A DNA stretch of 64,000 bases. Source: Deefgea salmonis. Lineage in GTDB: Bacteria > Pseudomonadota > Gammaproteobacteria > Burkholderiales > Chitinibacteraceae. Every line of letters starts with the position of its first letter. Position 1 is the stretch's first letter. Of the stretch, positions 48,051 to 60,278 are shown piece after piece. The stretch covers positions 744,001-808,000 of the forward strand of contig NZ_JAJAWG010000001.1 of assembly GCF_020531905.1 (NCBI RefSeq). The letters are read 5' to 3'. Made by a program: the position numbers and the translations under genes. A model generated the notes under the pieces. That model saw nothing but the letters and a program-made list of their open reading frames with translations, was not told the origin of the DNA and made no database searches.

Positions 48051-48818
48051 ATGAGCACTCAACACAAAGCTGGCTTGACAGTCAAAAATTTGAACTTTTA
48101 CTACGGCAATTTTCACGCACTTAAAAACATCAATCTGGAAATTTTAGCCGGCAAAGTAACCGCCTTTATCGGCCCTTCTGGCTGCGGCAAGTCGACCTTG
48201 CTGCGTACTTTCAACCGGATGTATGACCTTTATCCCAAATTGCGCGCCGAAGGCGAAATCATTCTTAATGGACAAAATATTTTAGAGTCTAGCGTTGACT
48301 TGAACATGCTACGCGCCAAAGTCGGCATGGTTTTTCAAAAACCAACGCCATTTCCAATGTCGATTTATGACAATGTGGCATTCGGTGTAAAGCTCTATGA
48401 AACACTGAGCAAATCAGAAATGGATGATCGGATTGAGTGGGCACTCACGAAAGCTGCATTGTGGAATGAAGTCAAAGACAAGCTCAAGCAATCGGGTTTA
48501 GGTCTTTCTGGCGGTCAACAACAACGTCTGTGCATCGCCCGCGCCGTTGCCGTAAAACCAGAGATTCTCTTGCTCGACGAACCGACTTCGGCGCTCGACC
48601 CAATCTCAACTGCGCACGTTGAAGAGCTCATCCATGAGCTCAAAAAAGACTACACCATCGCCATTGTGACGCACAATATGCAACAAGCGGCACGGATTTC
48701 TGACTACACCGCGTATATGTATTTGGGCGAAATGATCGAAATGGGCGAAACCGATACGATCTTTACCGCACCCAAAGTAAAAGCGACTGAAGACTACATT
48801 ACAGGTAAGTTCGGTTAA
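48051..48818 (+). CDS. pstB: phosphate ABC transporter ATP-binding protein
   Basis: 255-residue ATPase. Walker [11 protein letters not shown]-loop [11 protein letters not shown] (typical of PstB), signature LSGGQQQR, Walker [12 protein letters not shown] and the switch His in IVTHNM are complete. ATG 48051 was chosen over an in-frame TTG at 48033. The operon ends here with a terminator; phoU, which commonly follows pstB, is not in the window. Confidence 0.97.
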   Translation: MSTQHKAGLTVKNLNFYYGNFHALKNINLEILAGKVTAFIGPSGCGKSTLLRTFNRMYDLYPKLRAEGEIILNGQNILESSVDLNMLRAKVGMVFQKPTPFPMSIYDNVAFGVKLYETLSKSEMDDRIEWALTKAALWNEVKDKLKQSGLGLSGGQQQRLCIARAVAVKPEILLLDEPTSALDPISTAHVEELIHELKKDYTIAIVTHNMQQAARISDYTAYMYLGEMIEMGETDTIFTAPKVKATEDYITGKFG

Positions 48819-48833
48819 GTCATCATTACTCAT

Positions 48834-48861
48834 AAAAAAGGCCGCTTATGCGGCCTTTTTT
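48834..48861 (+). terminator. terminator of the pst operon
   Basis: AAAAAGGCCGC, loop TTAT, GCGGCCTTTTTT, 16 bases after the pstB stop; symmetrical with T-runs on both strands. Confidence 0.92.
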
Positions 48862-48999
48862 ATTGGGTATATGAATACAGCACTTTATATATAAGGGCTA
48901 CATGCAAATACCCATGGATTAGCTACGCATTTGTCATTTCAATGTAACACAAGCGACTTATGCTACGGACCCTCACGCCAGAACACCGAAGCCCGTTAC

Positions 49000-50601
49000 A
49001 TGAAGATTGCCACACAACTTAAATATGTTAGCACCATCACCTTGGTCGCACTGCTCGCTGCGGCACTGATTTGCAGTTGGAAACTGCACATTCTTAGATT
49101 GCATTTTATAGAAAACCAACAAAAACAAACCAGCATTGCTCAATTAGCCCAAATGAAATCAAGCATGCTGACGCTCTCTCGTCTCGACGTGATGTCGCCC
49201 GATGCCGCACAGCAATTACAGCAAGCCGAACAGCAAATCCACAACACACACAAAACATTATCCCCAACACTCACACCGACTCAACAACAGCCTTTACAAC
49301 AAGCACTCAGCCAAAATTGGCAACGCTATATCACTCAATTTCACAGCGCGATTAAAATCGCCGAAACCAGTCCCGAAGATGCAATTACGATTCCAGAACA
49401 ATTATATCGCATTGATTTAGCCCCCTTAATTGAACAAATCAGCCAATTAATGCATCAGATTGCCAGTGACGCACAGCGCAGTGAAACCACCATTGAGCAA
49501 GACATTCAGCAACTCATCTGGGGCGTATTAATTCCAATTGGCTGCGCCGGATTCATTATCATTATTTCTCAGCTTGGTTTTGCCAAGCGCCTACAGACCT
49601 CTTTACACAAAATGGGATTGATTGCACAGCGATTGCACGAAGGTGAAATCACGTTGCGCATGCCTGAAAGTCGTGATGAGCTTGGTGAGTTAAGCTTTGC
49701 CATTAACCGATTTTTACAGCAACTCCAGCAAGTCCTCACGCAAGCGAGCATTGCGGCCACGGCAACTCGAGCAGACACACAGCGAATTAGCGATCTATCG
49801 AATGCAGTTAGCCTAAACACACGCGATCAGTCGCTGCAATTGGATGATATCCGCCACGCCAGCGCGACATTAAGTTGTGCAATTGCCCATGTTGGCACGT
49901 TGGCCGCGCAAGCAGCAAGCACCGCACAATCGTCTTCGGCAGCAACGAGCAATGCCGATCAGGCGGGACAAATTACACTCAAAAACCTATCGGCCCTATC
50001 GTCACACTTTGCACAGGTCGAATCTGAAATGCAGACACTCACACATTCATTTGCCGAAATAGTCGATGTCAGCGCCACGATCAAAGATATTGCCGATCAA
50101 ACCAATTTATTGGCACTCAATGCCGCCATTGAAGCGGCACGTGCCGGTGAATCGGGTCGCGGATTTGCCGTCGTTGCCGATGAAGTTCGCAAATTAGCGC
50201 AGCACACCACCGAATCAACGCGCAATATCCAAGACATTCTAAAAAAAACGCAAACCAATACCCGCGTCACAAGCCATGCAATCAGTGCGGCGAGTGTGTA
50301 TTTAGGGCAATTTAATGATCACGGGCAGACCGTCTCACGCTCCTTATCGCAAATTCGCAGCGAAAGCGAAGGCGTCGCGGACATGATGGCGTCAATTGCA
50401 GCCGCGGTTGATCAACAAACGGCAGCGGCACAGGCGATTGCCGAACAAGTCAGCACAATCAGCAGCGGGCTCAATCACACGCACAATGACAATCAAGCAA
50501 TCAAACAGGAAATGAAAGAACTTGCTGATGTGGCCAACGATCTTGAACGATCAATGGCCACATTTCGGACAGAGAATAATTACTCTTGCGCTTCAGCCTG
50601 A
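49000..50601 (+). CDS. methyl-accepting chemotaxis protein
   Basis: 533-residue membrane receptor. The first helix lies at ~11-30, a periplasmic helical bundle at ~31-168 is rich in Gln/His and has no recognised ligand domain, the second helix at ~170-192, HAMP at ~193-245 and a cytoplasmic signalling domain. The hairpin tip signature [23 protein letters not shown](SGRGF) is near residues 360-385. Methylation helices flank it. No pentapeptide tether for CheR/CheB is seen at the C terminus (ENNYSCASA). The ligand is unknown; placement after pst raises phosphate taxis as a guess only. ATG 49000 was used; an in-frame ATG-like start 69 bases earlier adds non-conserved sequence. The 3' end overlaps glmM on the other strand by 22 bases. 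Confidence 0.93.
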   Translation: MKIATQLKYVSTITLVALLAAALICSWKLHILRLHFIENQQKQTSIAQLAQMKSSMLTLSRLDVMSPDAAQQLQQAEQQIHNTHKTLSPTLTPTQQQPLQQALSQNWQRYITQFHSAIKIAETSPEDAITIPEQLYRIDLAPLIEQISQLMHQIASDAQRSETTIEQDIQQLIWGVLIPIGCAGFIIIISQLGFAKRLQTSLHKMGLIAQRLHEGEITLRMPESRDELGELSFAINRFLQQLQQVLTQASIAATATRADTQRISDLSNAVSLNTRDQSLQLDDIRHASATLSCAIAHVGTLAAQAASTAQSSSAATSNADQAGQITLKNLSALSSHFAQVESEMQTLTHSFAEIVDVSATIKDIADQTNLLALNAAIEAARAGESGRGFAVVADEVRKLAQHTTESTRNIQDILKKTQTNTRVTSHAISAASVYLGQFNDHGQTVSRSLSQIRSESEGVADMMASIAAAVDQQTAAAQAIAEQVSTISSGLNHTHNDNQAIKQEMKELADVANDLERSMATFRTENNYSCASA

Positions 50602-51938
50602 ACGACTGCAGCGATTTTATCGGCCCACTCATGCGCCACCGCGGGGTCGATATGCTCAACCATGACACGCACCACCGGCTCGGTCCCCGATGGGCGCAGC
50701 AATACGCGTCCATCACTGCCCATCTCAGCTTCGGCAACAGCAACGGCTTCGGCAATACTTTGTGATGCGTGGCAATCAAAACCTTTCGCAATCCGAACGT
50801 TTTTCAACACTTGTTTGGACAGCGACAAATCTTTACAGAATCCTGCCAAGGTTTGATTGCTTTCTTGCAGCGCCTGCAAAACTTGCAACGCAGAAACAAT
50901 GCCATCACCCGTTGAATGCTTATCCAAACACAATAAATGCCCAGAGCCTTCACCACCGACCAGCCAATTATTGCGCTTTAATTGCTCCATCACGTAGCGA
51001 TCACCCACTTTAGCCCGCACAAAATCGATTCCCTTGGCTTTAAGTGCATTTTCAACGCCTAAATTTGTCATCAAGGTGCCGACAACACCAGCACCCAGAG
51101 TACCTTTTTGCTGACGATGGCACGCCAAAACATACAACAACTGATCGCCATCGACGATCGTACCATCTCGATCAACCATAATCAGTCGATCGCCATCACC
51201 ATCGAGTGCAATACCAAAATCAGCGCCTTCGGCAAGTACTTTCAAACGCAATGCTTCAGGATGAGTGGCCCCAACTTCGGCATTAATATTAAAGCCATCC
51301 GGTTTCACGCCAATACTGATCACTTCAGCGCCCAATTCATGAAACACATGCGGCGCAATATGATAAGTCGCGCCATGTGCGCAATCGACCACCAACCTGA
51401 GTCCATGCAAATCGAGCTCATTTGGAAAGGTTGATTTACAAAACTCAATATAACGGCCTGCGGCATCATCAATTCGTTTTGACTTACCAATTTGCTTTGA
51501 CTGCACACAATGCTGGATCTCTTCAATTGCAGTCTCAATCGCGATTTCAATTTCATCGGACAACTTTTGACCATTCGCACCAAAAAACTTAATCCCATTA
51601 TCGTGATAGGGATTATGTGATGCTGAAATAACCACCCCTGCCGACAAGCGTAATGCGCGCGTTAAATAAGCAATACCTGGCGTTGGCAAGGGCCCTGTTA
51701 AATACACATCAACGCCTGCCGCATTAAACCCTGCCTGCAAAGCTGCCTCAAGCATATAACCAGAAACGCGCGTATCTTTTCCGATCAAGACGACGGCATG
51801 CTCACTGTTTTTACGCGCACTATTTGCGGCAAATACCTTACCAGCCGCAAACCCAAGTTTCATCGCAAAATCAGGCGTAATCGGATATTCACCGACCAAG
51901 CCTCGCACTCCATCAGTACCAAAAAATTTACGCGCCAT
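50580..51938 (-). CDS. glmM: phosphoglucosamine mutase
   Basis: 452-residue alpha-D-phosphohexomutase that turns glucosamine 6-phosphate into glucosamine 1-phosphate for peptidoglycan and LPS. The phosphoserine is Ser107 in [17 protein letters not shown], Mg-binding DGDGDR is near residue 245, the sugar loop EGSGH near 330 and the phosphate-binding [12 protein letters not shown] near the C terminus. The start at 51938 ([13 protein letters not shown]) matches the family; a longer frame to 51983 overlaps folP. It follows folP as in E. coli. Confidence 0.97.
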   Translation of the reverse strand: MARKFFGTDGVRGLVGEYPITPDFAMKLGFAAGKVFAANSARKNSEHAVVLIGKDTRVSGYMLEAALQAGFNAAGVDVYLTGPLPTPGIAYLTRALRLSAGVVISASHNPYHDNGIKFFGANGQKLSDEIEIAIETAIEEIQHCVQSKQIGKSKRIDDAAGRYIEFCKSTFPNELDLHGLRLVVDCAHGATYHIAPHVFHELGAEVISIGVKPDGFNINAEVGATHPEALRLKVLAEGADFGIALDGDGDRLIMVDRDGTIVDGDQLLYVLACHRQQKGTLGAGVVGTLMTNLGVENALKAKGIDFVRAKVGDRYVMEQLKRNNWLVGGEGSGHLLCLDKHSTGDGIVSALQVLQALQESNQTLAGFCKDLSLSKQVLKNVRIAKGFDCHASQSIAEAVAVAEAEMGSDGRVLLRPSGTEPVVRVMVEHIDPAVAHEWADKIAAVVQAEAQE

Positions 51939-51964
51939 AATGACCCACCTATTTTGTAATGAGA

Positions 51965-52795
51965 TTATTTTAAAGCTTTCCACAATTTCAAGGCATCCAC
52001 CGTTTCCCTTACATCATGCACACGCACAATGGCAGCGCCTTTTTGTACGGCAAGCAAGGCCGCAACCACACTCGCTTGTACACGACCAGAAACAGCATAG
52101 CCGGTAATTTCGCCCAACATTTTTTTCCGCGAAACCCCAACCAGTAACGGCAGTGATAACTGCGCACACAATACATCTAGCGACTGGAAAAGTGCCACAT
52201 TATGCGCCAAGCTCTTACCAAAACCAAAACCGGGATCAAAAACGATGCGCTCAGCAGCAATCCCCGCTTGTACCGCCAAAGCAATTCGCTGCTGTAAATA
52301 AAGCCCAACTTCAGCAACAACATCCTGATAAACCGGCGCATTTTGCATGGTCTGTGGCTCACCTTGCTTGTGCATTAAACACACACCAACCTGGCTTGCT
52401 GCCAAGATGTCCATCGCGCCATCCCCTTCTAGGGCGCTAATATCGTTAACTAAATCCACGCCGGCATCAATTGCGGCTCGCATCACTTCAGGCTTACGGG
52501 TATCAATGGACAGCGGCACATTCAAACTGCTCAGCGCTTGCAAGACCGGAATAACTCGGCGAATTTCGTCTTCAACAGAAACCAGCACAGCCCCCGGCCG
52601 CGTTGATTCCCCCCCAATATCTAAAATATCGGCACCGTCTTTCAATAGACGCTCAGCATGCGCCACCGCATGGACCAAAGTATCATACTGACCACCATCG
52701 GCAAATGAATCGGGGGTCACATTCACAATACCCATCACCCAAGGTCGATCTAAGGCCAACCGAAAACGGCCACAGGAAAAATATTTCATTACCAT
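51965..52795 (-). CDS. folP: dihydropteroate synthase
   Basis: 276-residue TIM-barrel enzyme joining p-aminobenzoate to the pterin in folate synthesis; the sulfonamide target. [14 protein letters not shown] and [11 protein letters not shown] (pterin loop signatures), NDISALEGD and DPGFGFGKS are intact, with the substrate-binding SRK loop (GVSRKKMLG). Start MVMKYF; M3 is an alternative. It lies between ftsH and glmM. Confidence 0.97.
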   Translation of the reverse strand: MVMKYFSCGRFRLALDRPWVMGIVNVTPDSFADGGQYDTLVHAVAHAERLLKDGADILDIGGESTRPGAVLVSVEDEIRRVIPVLQALSSLNVPLSIDTRKPEVMRAAIDAGVDLVNDISALEGDGAMDILAASQVGVCLMHKQGEPQTMQNAPVYQDVVAEVGLYLQQRIALAVQAGIAAERIVFDPGFGFGKSLAHNVALFQSLDVLCAQLSLPLLVGVSRKKMLGEITGYAVSGRVQASVVAALLAVQKGAAIVRVHDVRETVDALKLWKALK

Positions 52796-52806
52796 TCCTA
52801 ATTAAC

Positions 52807-52836
52807 AAAAAAAAGGCGACCAAGGCCGCCTTTTAA
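52807..52836 (-). terminator. terminator after ftsH
   Basis: On the minus strand AAAAGGCG, an 8-base loop and CGCCTTTT with extra T to TTTTTTTT, located between the ftsH stop and folP. It would reduce read-through into folP, which then needs its own promoter nearby. Confidence 0.8.
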
Positions 52837-52862
52837 AATCACACATCAAATCAGTTTCAGCA

Positions 52863-54779
52863 TTAAGCTTCCGTGACTGGCGCTGTAGATACGTCTTGAT
52901 CACCCGGCGTTGCATCACCACCTGCTACAGCCACCGTCACGCGGGGTGGCGGTAAAACTTTAGGTGGGCGAGGCTCACGACCAGCCATAATATCCAACAC
53001 CTGTTCGCGATCAATGGTTTCCCACTCCATCAAAGCATTGGTCATTGCTTCAACTTTATCGCGATTTTCTTCAAGAATTTTTTCTGCTACCGCGTATTGC
53101 TCATCAATAATACGGCGAATTTCGGCATCAACCTGCTGCATCGTAGCTTCTGACATATTTTTATGTGTCGTCACTGAACGGCCTAAAAATACTTCACCTT
53201 CATTGTCGCCATAAACCATTGGACCTAGTTTTTCAGTCATCCCATAGCGAGTCACCATATCACGCGCCATACCGGTAGCACGCTCAAAGTCATTAGACGC
53301 ACCCGTCGAAATACGATGAATAAACAAGTCTTCCGCAACACGACCACCAAACAAAATCGCCAAACGATTCAGCATTTGATCTTTATACAGAGAAAAACTA
53401 TCGCGCTCAGGCAATTGCCAAGTCAAACCTAAAGCTCGACCGCGTGGCATGATGGTGACTTTATGCACTGGATCAGTACCCGGCAGCATTTCAGCCACTA
53501 CGGCATGACCTGATTCGTGATACGCCGTTGCACGACGATCTTCTTCAGTCATAACCATGCTACGACGCTCAGGACCCATGTAAATTTTGTCTTTTGCTGA
53601 CTCAAAGTCGGCCATATCGACTAAACGTTTTGCGCGTCGTGCCGCAAACAGCGCAGCCTCATTCACCAAATTAGCCAAGTCCGCGCCCGACATACCTGGT
53701 GTGCCACGAGCAATAATCGATGCATCAACGTCATTAGCGATCGGCACTTTACGCATATGAACCGCAAGAATCTGTTCACGGCCGCGAATATCAGGCAATG
53801 ACACGGTAACTTGACGGTCAAAACGACCTGGGCGCAACAAAGCCGGATCAAGCACATCAGGACGATTGGTTGCTGCAATCACGATAATGCCGGAATTGCC
53901 TTCAAAGCCATCCATTTCAACTAGCATTTGGTTCAATGTTTGCTCACGCTCATCATTGCCGCCGCCCATGCCAGCACCGCGCTGACGACCTACGGCATCA
54001 ATTTCATCGATAAAGATGATACACGGTGCGTTTTTCTTAGCGTTTTCAAACATATCGCGAACGCGCGCCGCACCGACACCGACAAACATCTCAACGAAAT
54101 CAGAACCCGAAATCGAGAAAAATGGCACTTTTGCTTCGCCAGCAATCGCTTTTGCCAGCAAGGTTTTACCCGTACCAGGTGAGCCCACAAGTAAGATCCC
54201 GCAAGGCATGCGGCCACCTAAACTTTGATATTTACTTGGATCACGCAAATAATCCACAATTTCTGAAACTTCTTCTTTGGCTTCATCACAACCAGCGACA
54301 TCAGCAAAGGTGACTGAATTATTATTTTCATCCAGCATTTTGGCTTTTGATTTACCAAAACTAAATGCACCGCCTTTACCGCCGCCTTGCATCTTATTCA
54401 TAAAGAAGATCCAAACACCAATCAGCAACAACATCGGCGCCCAATTGACAAGCAAGCTCATCAACAGACCTTGCTCTTCTTCGGCCTTAGCAGAAAACTT
54501 CACATTATATTTGATGAGCGTATCAACCAAACGGTAGTCAAATGGCGCCAGTGTGGAATAACCAGCTCCGTCGGATTTTTTACCGCGAATCAACTGGCCA
54601 CGTAAAGGATTGCCTTCGATTTCAGCATTTGCAATACGCCCTTGCTCAACATCCGTCATAAACTGCGAATACGGTATTTGAGTCGAGCCATCTTGATGCT
54701 TAGAAAATTGATTAAATACCGTCATCAGCACTAAGCCAACGACGAGCCAAATGGCGATATTCTTGCCGAGATTATTCAA
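52863..54779 (-). CDS. ftsH: ATP-dependent zinc metalloprotease FtsH
   Basis: 638-residue membrane AAA+ protease. Two N-terminal helices (~8-25 and ~105-125) bracket a periplasmic domain. Walker A GSPGTGKT, Walker [13 protein letters not shown] region ([17 protein letters not shown]) and the zinc site HESGH near residue 420 are present. It degrades misfolded membrane proteins and regulators such as LpxC and sigma-32. The C-terminal tail is Pro/Val-rich. Order rlmE-ftsH-folP-glmM is that of E. coli. Confidence 0.98.
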   Translation of the reverse strand: MNNLGKNIAIWLVVGLVLMTVFNQFSKHQDGSTQIPYSQFMTDVEQGRIANAEIEGNPLRGQLIRGKKSDGAGYSTLAPFDYRLVDTLIKYNVKFSAKAEEEQGLLMSLLVNWAPMLLLIGVWIFFMNKMQGGGKGGAFSFGKSKAKMLDENNNSVTFADVAGCDEAKEEVSEIVDYLRDPSKYQSLGGRMPCGILLVGSPGTGKTLLAKAIAGEAKVPFFSISGSDFVEMFVGVGAARVRDMFENAKKNAPCIIFIDEIDAVGRQRGAGMGGGNDEREQTLNQMLVEMDGFEGNSGIIVIAATNRPDVLDPALLRPGRFDRQVTVSLPDIRGREQILAVHMRKVPIANDVDASIIARGTPGMSGADLANLVNEAALFAARRAKRLVDMADFESAKDKIYMGPERRSMVMTEEDRRATAYHESGHAVVAEMLPGTDPVHKVTIMPRGRALGLTWQLPERDSFSLYKDQMLNRLAILFGGRVAEDLFIHRISTGASNDFERATGMARDMVTRYGMTEKLGPMVYGDNEGEVFLGRSVTTHKNMSEATMQQVDAEIRRIIDEQYAVAEKILEENRDKVEAMTNALMEWETIDREQVLDIMAGREPRPPKVLPPPRVTVAVAGGDATPGDQDVSTAPVTEA

Positions 54780-54832
54780 GGCTTTGCTCCTGAGTTTCCC
54801 AAAACGAGGGATGATGAAAACATTTTACCTGT

Positions 54833-55453
54833 TTAGGACTTTTTTTGTTTACCCAATAAATAGACTTCGGGACTACGATCACGTGAAGCCTTTGGTTTTC
54901 GAGTCACAACCGACGCAAAAGTTTCACGCATCGCACTCATATACTCGGTAAATCCATAACCTTGAAACACTTTAACGACAAAGTGGCCACCGGGTTTTAA
55001 TTGCTCACGTGCAAATTCCAAAGCGAGCTCGCACAAATACATACTACGAGCCTGATCCGTATCGGCATTACCCGTTATATTGGGGGCAATATCACAAATG
55101 ACAAGGTCTAACTGGCGACCATTTAGTAAAGCACTAAACTCAGCCAAAACTTCTTCTTCACGAAAATCGCCTTGCACAAATTCAACGCCACGAATCGGAT
55201 CCATTTCTAAAATATCAAGCGCAAAAACACGCCCATGCGGTCCGACTTTTTTTGCTGCCACTTGACACCAGCTGCCTGGTGCCGCACCCAAGTCGGCCAC
55301 CCAAATCCCAGGCTTAAGTAATTTATCTTTCTCATCAATTTCGATGAGCTTATAAGCAGCACGTGCACGATAGCCATCTTTTTTGGCCATCTGTACATAG
55401 TGGTCATTAACATGCTCTTGTAGCCATACATTACTGGAATTAGAACGAGCCAT
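54833..55453 (-). CDS. rlmE: 23S rRNA (uridine-2'-O) methyltransferase
   Basis: 206-residue SAM-dependent RrmJ/FtsJ enzyme acting on U2552 of 23S rRNA. SAM motif [17 protein letters not shown], the catalytic K-D-K-E set with Lys in AAYKLIEI, Asp in LVICDIAPN and Lys in FVVKVFQG. Full length. It is divergent from yhbY across 44 bases, which must hold both promoters. Confidence 0.97.
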   Translation of the reverse strand: MARSNSSNVWLQEHVNDHYVQMAKKDGYRARAAYKLIEIDEKDKLLKPGIWVADLGAAPGSWCQVAAKKVGPHGRVFALDILEMDPIRGVEFVQGDFREEEVLAEFSALLNGRQLDLVICDIAPNITGNADTDQARSMYLCELALEFAREQLKPGGHFVVKVFQGYGFTEYMSAMRETFASVVTRKPKASRDRSPEVYLLGKQKKS

Positions 55454-55497
55454 CAGGTAAACTATCCGGTTATTTCAAGGTTTTTAAGGTTAATCTC

Positions 55498-55818
55498 ATG
55501 CTACAACTCACTGCAGATCAATGCCGACATTTGCGTAGCTTAGCGCACCATCTCAATCCGGTCGTGATGATTGGTAGCTCAGGCTTGACCGAAGCTGTGA
55601 TGCGCGAAATTGCGGTCAATTTAGATGCGCACGAACTCATCAAGGTTCGTGTACTGGGCGACGATCGCGAAGCGCGGGTTCAATTTATGGAAAAAATCTG
55701 TGCAGATCTTGGCGCCAGCCCAGTTCAACACTTGGGCAAACTGCTGCTTATTTTCCGCCCCAACAACACCGACAAGCCAAAAATCTTACTGCCTAAGCCA
55801 AAAAAGGTAGCAAAATAA
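55498..55818 (+). CDS. yhbY: YhbY/CRS1-family RNA-binding protein
   Basis: 106-residue single CRM domain; the GxxG loop is in VMIGSSGLTEAVMREI and the end of the domain in HLGKLLLIFRP. YhbY associates with pre-50S particles in E. coli. The basic C-terminal tail is KPKKVAK. Divergent from rlmE, as in many proteobacteria, and closed by a terminator. Confidence 0.95.
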   Translation: MLQLTADQCRHLRSLAHHLNPVVMIGSSGLTEAVMREIAVNLDAHELIKVRVLGDDREARVQFMEKICADLGASPVQHLGKLLLIFRPNNTDKPKILLPKPKKVAK

Positions 55819-55846
55819 AACAGGGGCGGCTTAGCCGCCCTTTTTA
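55819..55846. terminator. terminator shared by yhbY and the DUF4149 gene
   Basis: GGGCGGC-TTA-GCCGCCC followed by TTTTT on the plus strand, and by CTGTTTTATTTT on the minus strand. It begins 6 bases after yhbY and ends at the stop codon of the convergent DUF4149 gene. Confidence 0.9.
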
Positions 55847-56278
55847 ATGCTCACTGGACCAAATATACACCAGCCCAAAAATACTCTGCATTAAATAAAT
55901 CAAACTTGAAATCGTATGCCACTGCGCCAAGCCGCCGCCAAACATACCTTCTGCCGCATTACTTACAACAGGCTTTAATTCGGCGATTAACGGAAAAATT
56001 GCAAACTGATTAATCAGCGTACACAGCAGCATACTCAAGATTAGCCACAAACGCAGGCTTTTAAACGCGCTTAAGCCATTAAACCAAATCTGCCAGACCG
56101 CCAAAAACACCCCCGCAACAATTCCGATCCAGCCAATGACATAAAACAACTTCCCGGCCACCATTCCGGCAACCGCTTTATCTAAACTCGTGAATAAGGC
56201 GGGCGCAACGACCATGCCGATAATCCACATCCCACCAATCCAAAGGGTGGTCAGTACATTCTTTAGTCCATTAGCCAT
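55844..56278 (-). CDS. DUF4149 membrane protein
   Basis: 144 residues, four hydrophobic helices (TLWIGGMWIIGMVVAPALF; GKLFYVIGWIGIVAGVFLAVW; LRLWLILSMLLCTLINQF; ISSLIYLMQSIFGLVYIW). Matches the DUF4149 family that sits beside greA and yhbY in betaproteobacteria. The function is unknown. I used ATG 56278; a TTG at 56308 with a nearby GAGG is a real alternative and would add 10 residues. Confidence 0.8.
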   Translation of the reverse strand: MANGLKNVLTTLWIGGMWIIGMVVAPALFTSLDKAVAGMVAGKLFYVIGWIGIVAGVFLAVWQIWFNGLSAFKSLRLWLILSMLLCTLINQFAIFPLIAELKPVVSNAAEGMFGGGLAQWHTISSLIYLMQSIFGLVYIWSSEH

Positions 56279-56346
56279 AACGTATATGAATGGCGCATCG
56301 GTGTGCAATAAGCCTCACACATATACCCACCCTATCTCCGCTTAGT

Positions 56347-56829
56347 TTAGATGTATTGTACCGCTAAAATTTCATACTCACGAATACCACCCGGCGCCAT
56401 CACTTCGGCAACATCTTCGGCATACTTCCCGATCAAAGCACGTGCAATCGGACTAGATACCGAGATCTTACCCGCCTTAATATCGGCCTCATCTTCACCA
56501 ACGATCTGGTAAGTGACTTCGACTTCGGTATCCAAATCTTGCAACAAAATCGTCGCGCCAAACACAATGCGTCCTTCGGCGGTTTCTTCCAAATCTTTAG
56601 GGTTAATAATTTGTCCATTTGACAATTTACTTTCCAAATCAGCGATTCGACCCTCAACAAAACCTTGCTTTTCTTTTGCCGCATCGTATTCAGCATTTTC
56701 TGACAAGTCGCCATGCGAGCGTGCCTCAGCAATCGCAGCAATCACGGAAGGACGTTCTACACTTTTTAAATGCGCCAACTCAACTTTAAGTCTTTCAGCA
56801 CCAACCACTGTGAGTGGGACCTTAACCAT
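56347..56829 (-). CDS. greA: transcript cleavage factor GreA
   Basis: 160-residue two-domain factor that rescues backtracked RNA polymerase. The N-terminal coiled coil holds the tip acids in [20 protein letters not shown] (Asp and Glu), and the C-terminal FKBP-like domain ends [14 protein letters not shown] 56829 with GGAG 9 bases ahead was chosen; the longer frame begins before any ribosome binding site. It follows carB, as is common. Confidence 0.97.
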   Translation of the reverse strand: MVKVPLTVVGAERLKVELAHLKSVERPSVIAAIAEARSHGDLSENAEYDAAKEKQGFVEGRIADLESKLSNGQIINPKDLEETAEGRIVFGATILLQDLDTEVEVTYQIVGEDEADIKAGKISVSSPIARALIGKYAEDVAEVMAPGGIREYEILAVQYI

Positions 56830-56928
56830 ACTTTTTCTCCGCTTAGCAATGACAACGCCACCGCCAATAAAAACAAGAGCCGCCATCCCTGTTTGGAACG
56901 GCGGCTTCACTTGAAGTGCAATACGTTA

Positions 56929-59900
56929 TCAGTTATTTAACTGCAGATGCAAGTCTTGCAAACTATATACGTTCAATTCCTTCATATCACGAATCCCCAC
57001 GCAGGCCGCTTTTGCACCGGCAATGGTCGTGAATACCGGCAACTTGGCTTTCAGTGCTTCATGACGAATCGAATAGCTATCTTGAATCGCCTGACGACGC
57101 TCATCCACAGTATTAAAAATCATGCCAATTTGGCCATTGACAATCATATCCACCACATGCGGACGACCTTCAGTCACTTTGTTCACCGCAGTCACCGCCA
57201 CACCAGCGGCAGCAATCGCAGCAGCAGTGCCCTTGGTCGCCAAGACTTTAAAGCCCAGTTGCGCCAAAATCATCGCACACTCAATCGCTGCGGGTTTATC
57301 CCCTTCGCGCACTGAAATAAACACACTACCTTGTGTCGGCAATACCACACCAGCGGCCAATTGTGATTTCACAAATGCTTCGGCAAAAGTCGTGCCCACG
57401 CCCATGACTTCGCCGGTTGATTTCATTTCTGGGCCGAGAATTGAATCCACACCAGGGAATTTTGCGAATGGGAACACCGCTTCTTTCACCGAGTAGTAGG
57501 GTGGAATCACCTCTACCGTCACGCCTTGCGACACCAAAGATTGACCCACCATACAGCGTGCAGCGACTTTCGCCAAGGCCACGCTGGTGGCTTTAGACAC
57601 ATAAGGCACGGTACGTGAAGCACGCGGATTCACTTCCAGCACAAACACCTTGGCTTCATCGCCTTTGCCTTGAATTGCAAACTGCACATTCATCAAGCCA
57701 ATCACGTTCAAGCCTTTGGCCATCAACACCGTTTGACGGCGCAACTCGTCTTGCAACTCTTTAGAGAGTGAATACGGTGGCAATGAGCACGCCGAATCGC
57801 CCGAGTGAACACCCGCTTGCTCAATGTGCTCCATGATGCCGCCGATGATGACATCAGTACCATCCGAAATCGCATCTACATCCACTTCAATCGCATCATT
57901 CAAGAAACGATCAAGCAGCACCGGAGAATCATTCGATACTTTCACCGCTTCGCGCATATAGCGCTCAAGGTCTTTATCCGAATGCACGATTTCCATCGCG
58001 CGGCCGCCCAATACATACGATGGACGAACCACCAGCGGGTAGCCCAACTCACGCGCCAAATGCAAGGCATCTTGCTCAGTGCGCGCTGTCGCGTTAGGTG
58101 GTTGACGCAATTGCAAGTCTTGCAATAGTTTTTGGAAACGCTCGCGATCTTCCGCTGCGTCGATCATGTCTGGGCTCGTGCCGACGATTGGCACACCGTT
58201 CGCTTCTAAAGCGCGCGCCAATTTCAATGGCGTTTGACCACCGTATTGCACAATCACGCCAAATGGCTTTTCAACCGCAACGATTTCAAGCACGTCTTCC
58301 AGCGTTAATGGCTCGAAATACAAACGATCAGACGTATCGTAATCGGTTGAAACGGTTTCTGGATTGCAATTGACCATAATGGTTTCGTAACCATCTTCGC
58401 GCAAAGCCAATGCCGCGTGCACGCAGCAATAATCGAACTCAATCCCTTGACCAATCCGGTTCGGGCCACCGCCCAAAATCATGACTTTTTTATTGTTGGT
58501 CGGAGCCGCTTCGCATTCTTCTTCGTAAGTCGAATACATATACGCCGTATCGCTCGCAAACTCAGCAGCACAAGTATCTACACGCTTATACACTGGGCGA
58601 ACGCCAAATGCATGCCGCGCTTTACGTACCGCATTTTGATCACAACCGAGCAATGTACCCAAACGACGATCCGAGAAACCTTTGCGTTTTAATTTGCGGA
58701 ATTCAGCTTTAGTCAGGCTATCCACCGAACGACCACGCAAGGCGGCTTCATCATTGAGCAAATCTTCGATTTGCACCAAAAACCATGGATCAATTTTTGA
58801 AATTTCATGAATTTCAGTCATCGACAAACCAACACGGAAGGCATCCGCCACATACCACAGGCGCTCTGGACCTGGCGTTGCGATTTCTGACTCGATCTTC
58901 GCGCGATCCGTGCAAATTTCATCAAAGCCCGACATGCCAGTTTCAAGACCGCGCAGAGCTTTTTGCAATGACTCTTGTTGAGTGCGGCCAATCGCCATCA
59001 CCTCACCCACCGACTTCATTTGCGTCGTGAGGCGATCATTGGCTTGCGGGAATTTCTCGAATGCGAAACGTGGGATTTTAGTCACCACGTAATCGATCGA
59101 AGGCTCAAACGACGCTGGGGTTTTGCCGCCAGTAATTTCGTTTTTAAGCTCGTCCAGCGTATAACCCACGGCCAATTTAGCGGCGACTTTCGCAATCGGG
59201 AAGCCGGTGGCTTTTGACGCCAACGCGCTTGAGCGCGATACACGCGGGTTCATTTCGATGACGATTAAACGGCCATCGGCAGGATTGACCGAGAACTGCA
59301 CGTTCGAACCGCCCGTATCCACGCCGATTTCACGCAATACCGCAATCGATGCATTCCGCATGATTTGGTATTCTTTGTCGGTCAGTGTTTGCGCTGGCGC
59401 AACCGTGATCGAGTCACCGGTATGCACCCCCATTGGGTCTAAGTTTTCAATCGAGCAGATGATGATGCAGTTGTCGTTCTTATCACGAACCACTTCCATC
59501 TCGTACTCTTTCCAGCCCAAGAGCGATTCTTCAATCAACAATTCTTTGGTTGGCGAGAGGTCAAGACCGCGAGTACAGATCTCGATAAATTCTTGCATAT
59601 TGTAGGCAATACCACCGCCCGAGCCACCCATCGTGAACGATGGACGAATAATCGTCGGAAAGCCCACTTGCGCTTGCACCGCCAATGATTCTTCTAAGCT
59701 ATGCGCAATCCCTGAACGCGCCGAACCCAGACCAATCTTATCCATCGCCACTTTAAATTTTTGACGATCTTCAGCCTTGTCGATGGCTTCTGGCGTTGCG
59801 CCAATTAATTCAACATTGTATTTGTCGAGCACGCCGTGGTGCCACAAATCGAGCGCACAGTTGAGCGCAGTTTGGCCACCCATCGTCGGCAAGATCGCAT

Positions 59901-60150
59901 CTGGGCGCTCTTTGTCGATGATTTTTTCCACAACTTGCCATGTAATTGGCTCGATGTAAGTCACATCGGCCATATTCGGGTCGGTCATGATGGTGGCAGG
60001 GTTGCTGTTCACCAAAATCACTTTATAACCCTCTTCACGCAGCGCTTTACACGCCTGCGCGCCAGAGTAGTCAAATTCACACGCTTGGCCGATGACAATC
60101 GGGCCAGCACCAATAATCAATATGCTTTTTAGGTCGGTACGTTTTGGCAT
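56929..60150 (-). CDS. carB: carbamoyl-phosphate synthase large chain
   Basis: 1073-residue synthase with two ATP-grasp halves, an oligomerisation domain between them and a C-terminal MGS-like allosteric domain. Nucleotide-binding [19 protein letters not shown] opens the first half and [18 protein letters not shown] the second. Product: carbamoyl phosphate for pyrimidines and arginine. [11 protein letters not shown] at 60150 fits the family start. 128 bases separate it from carA. Confidence 0.98.
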   Translation of the reverse strand: MPKRTDLKSILIIGAGPIVIGQACEFDYSGAQACKALREEGYKVILVNSNPATIMTDPNMADVTYIEPITWQVVEKIIDKERPDAILPTMGGQTALNCALDLWHHGVLDKYNVELIGATPEAIDKAEDRQKFKVAMDKIGLGSARSGIAHSLEESLAVQAQVGFPTIIRPSFTMGGSGGGIAYNMQEFIEICTRGLDLSPTKELLIEESLLGWKEYEMEVVRDKNDNCIIICSIENLDPMGVHTGDSITVAPAQTLTDKEYQIMRNASIAVLREIGVDTGGSNVQFSVNPADGRLIVIEMNPRVSRSSALASKATGFPIAKVAAKLAVGYTLDELKNEITGGKTPASFEPSIDYVVTKIPRFAFEKFPQANDRLTTQMKSVGEVMAIGRTQQESLQKALRGLETGMSGFDEICTDRAKIESEIATPGPERLWYVADAFRVGLSMTEIHEISKIDPWFLVQIEDLLNDEAALRGRSVDSLTKAEFRKLKRKGFSDRRLGTLLGCDQNAVRKARHAFGVRPVYKRVDTCAAEFASDTAYMYSTYEEECEAAPTNNKKVMILGGGPNRIGQGIEFDYCCVHAALALREDGYETIMVNCNPETVSTDYDTSDRLYFEPLTLEDVLEIVAVEKPFGVIVQYGGQTPLKLARALEANGVPIVGTSPDMIDAAEDRERFQKLLQDLQLRQPPNATARTEQDALHLARELGYPLVVRPSYVLGGRAMEIVHSDKDLERYMREAVKVSNDSPVLLDRFLNDAIEVDVDAISDGTDVIIGGIMEHIEQAGVHSGDSACSLPPYSLSKELQDELRRQTVLMAKGLNVIGLMNVQFAIQGKGDEAKVFVLEVNPRASRTVPYVSKATSVALAKVAARCMVGQSLVSQGVTVEVIPPYYSVKEAVFPFAKFPGVDSILGPEMKSTGEVMGVGTTFAEAFVKSQLAAGVVLPTQGSVFISVREGDKPAAIECAMILAQLGFKVLATKGTAAAIAAAGVAVTAVNKVTEGRPHVVDMIVNGQIGMIFNTVDERRQAIQDSYSIRHEALKAKLPVFTTIAGAKAACVGIRDMKELNVYSLQDLHLQLNN

Positions 60151-60278
60151 TATTCTGTTCGGGTTTGCGGATTTCAACGGTGGTTTTCACCTCAACGCTG
60201 ACTCACGCAAACCTCGCTCCTTTATTAACTACGTGGATTAATCCGTTCGATTGAGCAGGCTTATTCAGCACAGCCAAC

